DNA of 64,000 nucleotides, taken from the NCBI GenBank assembly GCA_035063885.1, contig JAPSFM010000012.1:1-64000 (forward strand), read 5' to 3'. A program made the translations under genes and the position numbers. The DNA is from CAADGY01 sp900696665 (lineage in GTDB: Bacteria > Acidobacteriota > Terriglobia > Bryobacterales > Bryobacteraceae). A model generated the notes under the pieces. That model worked only from the letters and a program-made list of their open reading frames with translations. It searched no databases and was not told where the DNA came from. Numbering within the stretch: position 1 is the stretch's first letter; each line of letters begins with the position of its first letter. This document shows positions 37,032 to 45,300 of the stretch, piece by piece.

Positions 37032-37925
37032 TCAAAGGGCTTGTTCACTCGCGCAAAACAGGCTGATCAGTTCGCGGATGGCACGCGGCTGGTAATCGGA
37101 TTTCTGAAAAACCAATCCCAGTTGCCGTACCAGCCTGACATCGGAAAGCCGTAAAAAATGCAACTCTTTGCGTTTGGCCGGTCCGAGGACCACCCGGATT
37201 GGGAGGATGCTGACGCCGAGATCGATCTGTACAAGTGGAGCGATTGTGGCGACGCTTTCCGACTCCATGGCAACCTGCGGCACGATACCGGCTTGCTCGA
37301 AGAACCGGTCGAGCAGTTCGCGGGTTGCGGCGCCCCGGTTGAAGAGGATCATGGGGTAGTTTGCCAGGTCGCGTACCGCGATGCTCCGGCGCTTCGACAG
37401 GACCGGGTGCTTAGGGCTGACGGCCAGCACCATTTCCTCGGTATAAAAAGGAATGGTCTGAAGGTCCGCTTGTTTTACAGGCATCGTCAAAACGCCCAGG
37501 TCCAGCAGGTTGTTGCGAAGTTGATAAAGTAGCACTTCGGCGGTGCCGGTTATCACCTGCGTCTCAATATTCGGATACAGTGTCCGGAACTTTTCAAGCA
37601 CCGGCGGCAAAAGGTGCATACACGCGGTCATGCCGGCGCCGATGCGTACGGTGCCACGCTTCATCTGGCCGATTTCGGAGACTTCGAGCGATGCGTTGCG
37701 AAGATCCTGGAACACCTTTCTCGAATACCGCAGCATAATCTCGCCCGCGGGAGTAAGGTAGATGCGCTTGTTGACCCGCTTGAACAGACACTCGCCGAGT
37801 TCCTGCTCCAGCATCTTGACTTTGCGGCTGATTGCGGACTGGGCGACGTGCAATTGCTTTCCGGCCAGTGTGAAGCTGGAGTTATCGGCGACAGCCAGAA
37901 ACATTTCAAGCTGGCGAAAATCCAT
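37032..37925 (-). CDS. LysR-family transcriptional regulator
   Basis: 297 residues. N-terminal helix-turn-helix (MDFRQLEMFLAVADNSSFTLAGKQLHVAQSAISRKVKMLE) and LysR substrate-binding domain (about 90-297). The start MDFRQ matches the family; upstream Met positions would run into the regulatory region. It is divergent from the sugar-acid operon at 38023, the usual LysR arrangement, and the intervening 97 bases carry a T-N11-A box. The effector is probably an intermediate of that operon, a sugar acid, by inference. Confidence 0.92.
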   Translation of the reverse strand: MDFRQLEMFLAVADNSSFTLAGKQLHVAQSAISRKVKMLEQELGECLFKRVNKRIYLTPAGEIMLRYSRKVFQDLRNASLEVSEIGQMKRGTVRIGAGMTACMHLLPPVLEKFRTLYPNIETQVITGTAEVLLYQLRNNLLDLGVLTMPVKQADLQTIPFYTEEMVLAVSPKHPVLSKRRSIAVRDLANYPMILFNRGAATRELLDRFFEQAGIVPQVAMESESVATIAPLVQIDLGVSILPIRVVLGPAKRKELHFLRLSDVRLVRQLGLVFQKSDYQPRAIRELISLFCASEQAL

Positions 37926-37939
37926 AGGTACGTGTTGGT

Positions 37940-37954
37940 CTATATAACAAATAG
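37940..37954. promoter_or_regulatory. LysR-type binding box (T-N11-A)
   Basis: CTAT-ATAACAA-ATAG is an inverted repeat containing the T-N11-A core of LysR-family sites. Its centre (37947) lies about 66 bases upstream of the transcription start predicted from the promoter at 37979-38007, the classical activator position. A second small palindrome, ATCGAT at 37955-37960, adjoins it. The spacing is seen in sequence; the binding protein is inferred from the divergent LysR gene. Confidence 0.6.
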
Positions 37955-37978
37955 ATCGATACATTGCAAATATTCCAT

Positions 37979-38007
37979 TTGACGCAAAGTCCCATGGCTG
38001 ATACTCT
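37979..38007 (+). promoter_or_regulatory. sigma-70-type promoter for the sugar-acid operon
   Basis: TTGACG at 37979-37984 and TACTCT at 38002-38007 are separated by 17 bases. The predicted start is about 38013-38014, leaving a leader of roughly ten bases before the ATG at 38023 with no clear Shine-Dalgarno sequence. The weak -10 fits a promoter that needs an activator. Confidence 0.55.
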
Positions 38008-38022
38008 AGGCACTCGCGGGCA

Positions 38023-39201
38023 ATGAAAATCACCGATCTCCGGACGCGGATTGTGCACCTGGATTTCCGCAACTGCGTCATCGTACAGGTGGACACCGAC
38101 GAAGGTATAACCGGCATCTCCGAAACGGTGATGAAGCGCAAGACGCTCACCATCGAGCAGTCGATTCTGCAACTGAAGCCTTATCTCATCGGGAAAGATC
38201 CCACCGAGATCGAGACGCACTGGGAAAGCATGTACCGGGATTCGTTCTGGGTCGGCGGCCCGATGCATGCTACGGCGATCAGTGCGATCGATTGCGCGCT
38301 ATGGGATATTCTCGGCCGGATGTGCGGTGTTCCGGTGCACAAACTGCTCGGTGGTCCCACCCGCCGAAAAGTCCCGGTCTACTGCCATTGTCCCGGGGGA
38401 TCGTCTCCCGCCGAGTTCGCGCAGCATGCGCTGGCGTGCGTGGAGAGGGGTTACCGGAACATCAAGACAACGCTTCCGCTGTTTTACGGCGCAAGCAACA
38501 GCCACTCGACGGCGTACTCGGGAACAAGCGGCAGCATCTCCCGTACCTGGAGAGAAACGGAACACCTTTCGCCCGCAATTTTTTGCCGCATCCGTGAGTT
38601 TTTTACCGCCGCTCGCGAGGCCGTCGGCCCGGAGATCGGCCTGGCGGTCGACTGCCACGGGCGGCTGTCCTTGAAAGGAGCCTTCCGGTTGTGCGATGCG
38701 CTCGAAGATCTCGACATGCTCTTCATCGAAGAACCGGTACCGCCCGAAAATGTCGAATCGTTCGTGAAAATCCAACAGCACACTCCTATACCCATCGCCG
38801 CAGGTGAGCGTTGGGCAACCATTCACGGTGCGCGCGAGTTCATCGAGCGTGAAGCCGTCGATATTTTGCAATCCGACCTGGTCAACTGCGGCGGCATCAC
38901 GGGTCTCAAAAAGATGGCGGCGATGGCCGAGGCACACAGCATCAGCATGGCCCCACACAACCCGAACGGACCTATTGCAACCATCATGAATCTGCATTTC
39001 GCCGCGGCTGTTCCGAATTATTTCATGCTCGAAACGATCGGCTCGGACAGCGACGCAAAGCTGTGGCAGGACCTGATCGGCCGGTCTCCGCGGCTGGACG
39101 ACGGATGCATGCAGGTTCCTTGTGAACCGGGATTCGGTGTCAAACTCGACGAAGAGGCTGCCGCCCTCCACCCCTACGTACCTCATGAGGGCTGGCGATA
39201 A
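38023..39201 (+). CDS. enolase-superfamily sugar-acid dehydratase (galactonate/mandelate-racemase-like)
   Basis: 392 residues. Capping domain 1-115. Barrel residues: D210 and H212 in VDCHGR, E236/E237 in FIEEP, E262 in AGER, and H312 in APHNPNGP. This is the Asp-Glu-Glu metal triad plus His pattern of D-galactonate/D-gluconate/mannonate-type dehydratases, which remove water to give a 2-keto-3-deoxy sugar acid. It is the first gene of the operon, under the predicted LysR-controlled promoter. The MFS gene start overlaps its end by 17 bases. The exact aldonate or aldarate cannot be fixed. Confidence 0.85.
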   Translation: MKITDLRTRIVHLDFRNCVIVQVDTDEGITGISETVMKRKTLTIEQSILQLKPYLIGKDPTEIETHWESMYRDSFWVGGPMHATAISAIDCALWDILGRMCGVPVHKLLGGPTRRKVPVYCHCPGGSSPAEFAQHALACVERGYRNIKTTLPLFYGASNSHSTAYSGTSGSISRTWRETEHLSPAIFCRIREFFTAAREAVGPEIGLAVDCHGRLSLKGAFRLCDALEDLDMLFIEEPVPPENVESFVKIQQHTPIPIAAGERWATIHGAREFIEREAVDILQSDLVNCGGITGLKKMAAMAEAHSISMAPHNPNGPIATIMNLHFAAAVPNYFMLETIGSDSDAKLWQDLIGRSPRLDDGCMQVPCEPGFGVKLDEEAAALHPYVPHEGWR

Positions 39202-40423
39202 GTTCATTTCCACCGGTGTTCCCAAGAGGCGAGTGGCGCCGGGCACATGGTGGATCTGCTTTTTGCTGCTATTCGCTACCGTCCTGAACTACCTGGACCG
39301 GCAGGTGCTATCACTCACCGCGGACAAAATCATCCAGGAGTTCAATCTCACCCGGGAACAGTTCGGCGAACTGCTGGCATGGTTTCGCTATTCCTACGCG
39401 GCTTTTCAGATCGGCGGCGGATGGCTCGTGGACAGGATGGGTCCGCGCCTGTTATTTCCCTCCGCCGTGGGGCTATGGTCGGCTGCCGGCGCCCTGACTG
39501 CTTTTGCGGGATCCATCGGCACGCTGGCGGCCTGCCGGTTCATGTTGGGTGTGGGCGAGGCTTTCAACTGGCCCTGCGCCCTGAAAACGACCCAACGGCT
39601 TCTTCCACCGGAAGACCGCCCCCTGGCGAACGGTATTTTCAACAGCGGCACGGCGCTTGGCGCCCTGCTCGCGCCCGTTATTGTGACTCTTCTCACTTTT
39701 GCCTTTGGGTGGCGCGCTTCGTTCTTGCTTACGGGGTTGTTGGGTGGTCTGTGGGTGGTGGTCTGGCTGTACTATACGAAACCACGAACGGCCGAACTCG
39801 CGGGCGAACGGACTTCCATTCGCGCGGCTCCCGGCATCATGTTGCGCATCGCGATGATGCCGCGATTCTGGCTGCTGGCCGTTTCCGCGGTGGTGGTGAA
39901 CGGCGTCAGCTACTTTTTGGCGGATTGGATTCCACTCTATCTGAAGGTGGAGCGCGGGTTTACGTTCGCTGCTGGAAATTTTCTCTCGATGCTCGTCTAC
40001 GCCGGGCTCGACGCCGGCAATATTGCCTCGGGGCTGCTCGTCCGGCGCATGGCAAAGCGCGGCGTAAGCGTGGCGAGAGCCCGCAAGTATGCACTGTTCA
40101 TCAGTTGTGTCTGTATGTCATGCGCGCTTGCGGCCGGCACGGCTTCGAACATCGTAACGCTGGCGGCAATCGTAATCACCGCTATTGGCGTAGCCGGGTT
40201 CCTGGTGATTTATCTGACGCTGGTGCAGGAACTCGCCCCGGCGCATGTCGGTGTCAGTGCGGGCATGCTCGGCGGTTTGGGAAACCTCGCCTATGGCCTG
40301 ATTGCACCCAGCATCGGGCGTTTTTCCGACATGCAGCAGACGACGACTACATTCCTTCTGATCGCCACGCTGCCGTGGCTGGCCTTCGCGTGCCTCGCGG
40401 CCGGCAGATGGGACAACAAGTGA
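39185..40423 (+). CDS. MFS transporter, hexuronate/anion:cation symporter-like
   Basis: 412 residues from the Met at 39185, with about 12 hydrophobic segments. The N-terminal NYLDRQVLSLTADKI and the loop GWLVDRMGPRLLF between helices 2 and 3 are typical of the ACS family (glucuronate, galactonate, glucarate porters). It probably imports the sugar acid processed by the dehydratase. The start is uncertain because no clear ribosome site precedes it and it overlaps the upstream gene. A GTG at about 39233 after AAGAGG is an alternative. Confidence 0.88.
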   Translation: MRAGDKFISTGVPKRRVAPGTWWICFLLLFATVLNYLDRQVLSLTADKIIQEFNLTREQFGELLAWFRYSYAAFQIGGGWLVDRMGPRLLFPSAVGLWSAAGALTAFAGSIGTLAACRFMLGVGEAFNWPCALKTTQRLLPPEDRPLANGIFNSGTALGALLAPVIVTLLTFAFGWRASFLLTGLLGGLWVVVWLYYTKPRTAELAGERTSIRAAPGIMLRIAMMPRFWLLAVSAVVVNGVSYFLADWIPLYLKVERGFTFAAGNFLSMLVYAGLDAGNIASGLLVRRMAKRGVSVARARKYALFISCVCMSCALAAGTASNIVTLAAIVITAIGVAGFLVIYLTLVQELAPAHVGVSAGMLGGLGNLAYGLIAPSIGRFSDMQQTTTTFLLIATLPWLAFACLAAGRWDNK

Positions 40424-40448
40424 GACAGCCGAACTCAGGAGAATCGAA

Positions 40449-41417
40449 ATGCCCTATCCATTAGAGCGCTTCCGCGGAATCTTCCCCGCGGCATTGACGA
40501 TGTTCGATCGCGACAATAACCTGGATGAGAAAGCCACTGCCGCTCATTGGGAGTGGCTGATCGGGCAGGGAGTGGACGGCCTCGTCATCGCCGGCACAAG
40601 CGGCGAATTCATCGCCCTCGAAAATCACGAGCGCCTGCGCCTCTTCCACCTCGCCAAGGAGGTTGTGAAGGGCCGGGTTCCACTCATCTTCGGCACGGGC
40701 CACTACAGCACGAAACTGACAATCGAGATGAGCCAGGCTGCCGGCGAACTGGGAGCGGATGCAATCATCGTAATCCTTCCCTATTACCAGAAGCCGTACA
40801 AAAGCGCCGTCATCCGCCACTTCAGGGATGTGCGCGCCGCGGTGGACCTGCCAGTGATGCTCTACAACAATCCGGCGAACTCGGCGTGTGCCGACCTGAC
40901 ACCCCGCGAAGTCGTGCAACTGGTGGACGAAGACGTTCTGCACATGGTGAAATCGACCTACGAATCGGTGGTTCCCGTGCACGACCTCAGCTACCTGGGG
41001 GGCGGCCGCATGGCCATCTTTTACGGCTCTTTTCAAGCCGCTTTCGAAGCGTTGACCGCGGGAGCGCACGGTTGGATCAGCGGCATATTGAATATCGCCC
41101 CCAAAGCCGCGAAGCAGATGTACGCCGCATGTGCCGCCAACGACGCAGCGCGCGGTTTTCGTATCTGGAAACGCATCCTGCCGCTGGTTCACCTCTACAC
41201 GCACAAGCTGATCGGCGAGGTCAGCGACCTCGCGACCTACCGTTCCATTCTGAACATGTGGGGCTTGAGCGGTGGTTACAGCAGGAATCCGTTTTACCCG
41301 CTGGACACGAAACAGGAAGAAGTCCTTCGGCGGCTTCTTGAAGATTCGGGATGGCTCGATCCTGACCGCGCCCTGGAAGGCATGGAAGAGCCGATGCTGG
41401 AGCGGAGCGCCGGGTGA
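40449..41417 (+). CDS. DapA-family aldolase/dehydratase
   Basis: 322 residues. GTSGE at 49-53, Y139 (MLYNNP) and Schiff-base K168 (HMVKST) are the hallmarks of the dihydrodipicolinate synthase/N-acetylneuraminate lyase family. Placed directly after a sugar-acid dehydratase and transporter, it most likely cleaves or dehydrates a 2-keto-3-deoxy acid (KDG aldolase or 5-keto-4-deoxyglucarate dehydratase type) rather than acting in lysine synthesis. AGGAG precedes the ATG. Its stop overlaps the GTG of the next gene (GTGA). Confidence 0.88.
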   Translation: MPYPLERFRGIFPAALTMFDRDNNLDEKATAAHWEWLIGQGVDGLVIAGTSGEFIALENHERLRLFHLAKEVVKGRVPLIFGTGHYSTKLTIEMSQAAGELGADAIIVILPYYQKPYKSAVIRHFRDVRAAVDLPVMLYNNPANSACADLTPREVVQLVDEDVLHMVKSTYESVVPVHDLSYLGGGRMAIFYGSFQAAFEALTAGAHGWISGILNIAPKAAKQMYAACAANDAARGFRIWKRILPLVHLYTHKLIGEVSDLATYRSILNMWGLSGGYSRNPFYPLDTKQEEVLRRLLEDSGWLDPDRALEGMEEPMLERSAG

Positions 41418-42313
41418 AGCGGATCGCCATTCTGGGCTATGGCGCCGTCGCCCGGTTGCACGCGGCGGGGTTGCTAAAGAGCGGTGGCGTGGCACTCCAC
41501 TCCGTATTCGGTCCTAATACGGCCAAAGCGCGAGATTTCGCCGAGGCCTTTAACATCCCCCACGCCACCGGGGATATTGCAGCGGCACTGGTAGGAGCCG
41601 ACGCCGCCATCGTCTGTTCACCGTCGCCGCGCCACTTTGAGCAGGCGCGCGAGGCGGTTGAGCGGGTTCCAGCCGTGCTCGTGGAACTTCCGGCATGCGG
41701 GAGCGTGGCGGAAGCGCGGGCTCTCGCACAAGCGGCGTCGCAGCGAGGAACCGCTCTTCATTGCGCTCACACGAGCCGCTATCTGACACCCTACCGGCGG
41801 ATCTCCGAATGGATTCGCGAGCGGCTTCCGGGCCCGGTATTGCAAGTTCGTTATGCGCGCTCGGTTCCCCCCAGAGAGCACAGTTGGGTGGATGATGCTC
41901 TGCTTCACCACGCCGAGCACCCGCTGGATCTGTTCCTGCTCTGGTTCGGCGATGTGCGTCCACTGGGAAGCGCGCTTTCGCCGAAAACGGGACCTCCGCA
42001 GGACGCCGCGCTGCTGGCGGAACTTCCGTCGGGCGTGCCGCTATCGGTGAGTATCTCGTATAGCTCGCGAATCGGCGGCATACTCATGACGATCATCTGC
42101 GAAAACCACACGGTGGAAACAGACGGGTTCAGTTTCATCCGCTCCGATTGCGCCGCCTGGAATCAGTCGTTCGATGGACAACGGGAGTACGAGTCTGCCA
42201 TTGGGGAACAGGACAGAGCGTTCCTTTCGGGCCAGGGTATTCCCTGGATAGAAACCATGCGACTGACTTCGGTGGTCGAACGATTCCGCGTGCTGGCAAG
42301 GAGTGTTGCATGA
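41414..42313 (+). CDS. Gfo/Idh/MocA-like protein with altered EKP motif
   Basis: 299 residues, shorter than the usual 330-380. The N-terminal GYGAVARLH matches the Rossmann loop, but the catalytic EKP lysine motif reads VLVELPACGS. The Lys is missing, and the C-terminal domain is short. The GTG start at 41414 is supported by GGAG six bases upstream and the GTGA overlap with the DapA gene. It could be a weak or changed oxidoreductase, or a structural relative; it is likely to bind the operon's substrate. Its stop overlaps the start of the fusion gene (ATGA). Confidence 0.78.
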   Translation: MKRIAILGYGAVARLHAAGLLKSGGVALHSVFGPNTAKARDFAEAFNIPHATGDIAAALVGADAAIVCSPSPRHFEQAREAVERVPAVLVELPACGSVAEARALAQAASQRGTALHCAHTSRYLTPYRRISEWIRERLPGPVLQVRYARSVPPREHSWVDDALLHHAEHPLDLFLLWFGDVRPLGSALSPKTGPPQDAALLAELPSGVPLSVSISYSSRIGGILMTIICENHTVETDGFSFIRSDCAAWNQSFDGQREYESAIGEQDRAFLSGQGIPWIETMRLTSVVERFRVLARSVA

Positions 42314-45300
42314 CGCGAAGGATGTGTTGGATTGTTGCCGGGCTGGTGCTCACCTGTTGCGGGATGTCGGCTTCGGACATTCCCGAATTTCTATCCGGCA
42401 CCACACAGGTTGTAGTGCCCGCGGACTGGCGCGAGCAGCAGCGGCTCCAGATGATTCGTTTTCTCGAACGGCGCACGGAGTCGGCGGTGAAGCTGCGCGA
42501 TGAAGCCTGGAGCCGTGGAAGCGCAGAAACACACCGGAAGAATCTCCACAGCCTGCTCGGCCTTCTCTCTTCTGCGCGTGCCGGCGCGCGAGTAGCAACG
42601 CTCGCCGAAGGCGCCATGCGGATAGATGATGTCGCGGTGCACAGGCAGGACGGGCTGAGAGTCCGTGCGCTCGTTTTCTCGAACACCGGCGGAAGCGACG
42701 CGAATCGCCCTGCCGTCATCGTTATTCCGGACAGCGATCAGACTGCCGAAGCCTTCGCTGGAATCGCACCCGGCGGCACACCGGCGAAATGGCTCCTGCG
42801 GCTGCTCGCCGCGAACGCGGTTGTGGCTGTTCCTACGATGGTGGAACGAAGCGCCGATCATCCTCTCAGCCACAAGCTGAAGAACAAAGACCGGCGGCAC
42901 ATCCTGCACCGGCTCGGCTTTGTTGTCGGACGAAGCCTGACCGGCTTGGATGTACAGAAGATTTTGCTGCTTCGTGAAGAGTTGGCGAGCCGAAAGGGGA
43001 TCGACCGTTCGCGCATTGTTGTGATGGGTACGGGCCAGGGCGGCATGACAGCCCTCTATGCCGCGGCCGCCGAGCCATCTTTCGCCGGAGCAGCCGTGCT
43101 CGATTACTTCCATCAGCGCGAACAGGCCTGGAGCGAACCGGTGGACCGCATGCTTTTCGGCCAGCTGCTTGAGTTTGGAGACGCCGAACTGGCGGCGCTG
43201 GTTGCGCCGCGAAAATTGCTGTTGGGCTATCGAAGTGGGAGTCCGCTCCTCGGCACCGCGGCGCGGGAGTTGGCTCGAGCCCAGGAATACTACCGGAAAC
43301 GGAGCCGTGGAAATGCACTGTCTGTCATGAAGAATGTAGCCGATCCTTTGCTTCAGGCAGCGATATACCTCGTAGCAACGGACTCCGCTGGCACGCCTGG
43401 AGAATTGTCATTCCGCGTGCCCCTTGAACGCGTGCGGGCCGCCCGCGACGAGGACTTCGAATCTCTGCACGCCTACCTTTTGCGGCTGGTCGAGGAGAGC
43501 GAGGACAGGCGTGAAGAATACTGGCATAATCCGCAGCCCGCGCACATGAGGGAACAACTGGCGCGGCACGAAGGTGTGCCACAGGAGCCTTCCGCCCCGT
43601 TGCGCCCGCGTACGCGCCTCGTTCGGGTCACAGACAAGTGGACTGGCTATGAAGTGCTGCTCGACGTGTTCGGCGGACTGGAAGTGTACGGACATTTGCT
43701 TGTACCCCGCGGAGCAAACAAGGGTCTGCCGGCAGTGATCTGCCAGCATGGGCTCGACGGACAGCCGAAAGACATCACGGGTATAGGAGAAAAGCCGAGG
43801 TCACCCTATCATCTATTCGGCGCCGCTCTGGCAGATCGGGGATATGTCGTGTTTGCACCCTATCTGACGGTTCCCGCTCCACAGGGCAAGCTGATCAATG
43901 ACCTGGTGCGGCGCTCCGCGCCTCTTGGCATGATGCGCACCGGCATCGAAGTTCGAAAGCTCCGGGCCGTGGTTGATTTTCTCTCGGCACAGCCGTTCGT
44001 CGATGCGAAACGAATCGGCTATTACGGCTTGTCGTATGGCGGTTACTCGACGCTGTGGATGGGGCCTCTCGAACCGCGGCTCGCCGCCATCGTCATCTCG
44101 GGGCACTTCAACGACTGGCGTTCGAAGATCACCAATCACGAACTTGCCACCAGCTATCTGATGCATCCGGACGAAGACTTCTATAGCTGGAACGCGCTTC
44201 ATCGATTCACACATCCCGAGTTGATTGCCGCGATGTCTCCTCGCCCCGTGATGGTCGAGTTTGCCGAAAAGGACGGCACAACGACGCCCGAATGGCACCA
44301 ACGCGCCTGGAAACAGGTAGAGGCAATGAGCTCGGCTCTTGGAGTTGCGGACCGCGTCGAGCGTGAGTGGTTTCTCGGCGTTCATGAAATCGGAGGCATG
44401 CGCACGTTTGAGTTTCTCGACAAGTGGTTGCGCCCGGAGCTGTCTTCTTCGCGGGACTACAAATATCTGCTCTGGCCGACTACGCGCGATCTGCCCGGAT
44501 TGGGAGACAATGCCGCGGACACCTGGCCGTTTATCACACACAATCTGGATTCCAGCGGCAAAACAGCGCTTCGGGATATCTTCCGCGTTTCCGGCTCCGG
44601 CGATTTCCGGGGCCTGGAGCTTCGTCTCTCTCGTGCCGGCCATCCAGGTGACATCATCGTAAGGTTCGGCTCCGCGCCAGGCGCGTCGGACCTTGGTGAA
44701 GCCCGTATCGCGAGCAGTGATGTCACCCCCCTCTACGATCTCTGGCATGCCGCCCGCATTCCGCACAGTAAACTTGCCGCCGGGCGCGAATATCACGTCG
44801 AGATACGCGCAGAAAGGGGGCGGATTCCCGGCGACTATTATGTTGTCTACGCCCCGAAGCCTTTGGGTGGCAGCCCACGGCCAGCACGGTTTCCCTTCGC
44901 ATACCGGCCGCTCGAAACCGGCGGGAAGGGCAAACAGGAAGAGCCCACACACGAGTTCGTACGGCAATACCTGAAGCCGAAGCTCCCCGTGATGGAAGTC
45001 GGGGCTGGGGTCTCGCCGGACTCCAATGAGACGGTTCTCACTTCGCGATGGACTGTGCAGCGGCCCGCGCAGCCGGACGAGATCGTCGAGACGGCTGCGG
45101 CGGAGCTCGAGCGTTTTCTAAGAACGATTCCATCACAGATGGAAAGTGCGGGGGTGATCGAGCTGCGGATTTCGAACAGCGGACCGGAGGGTGTGCACTC
45201 CCGCGAGGGTTATCGTATCGATACGGCGTCGAGCCGCATAACGATCGAAGCCCGCCACTCCCGCGGAATCATGCGAGCCATCTACTGGCTTCAGGATTCC

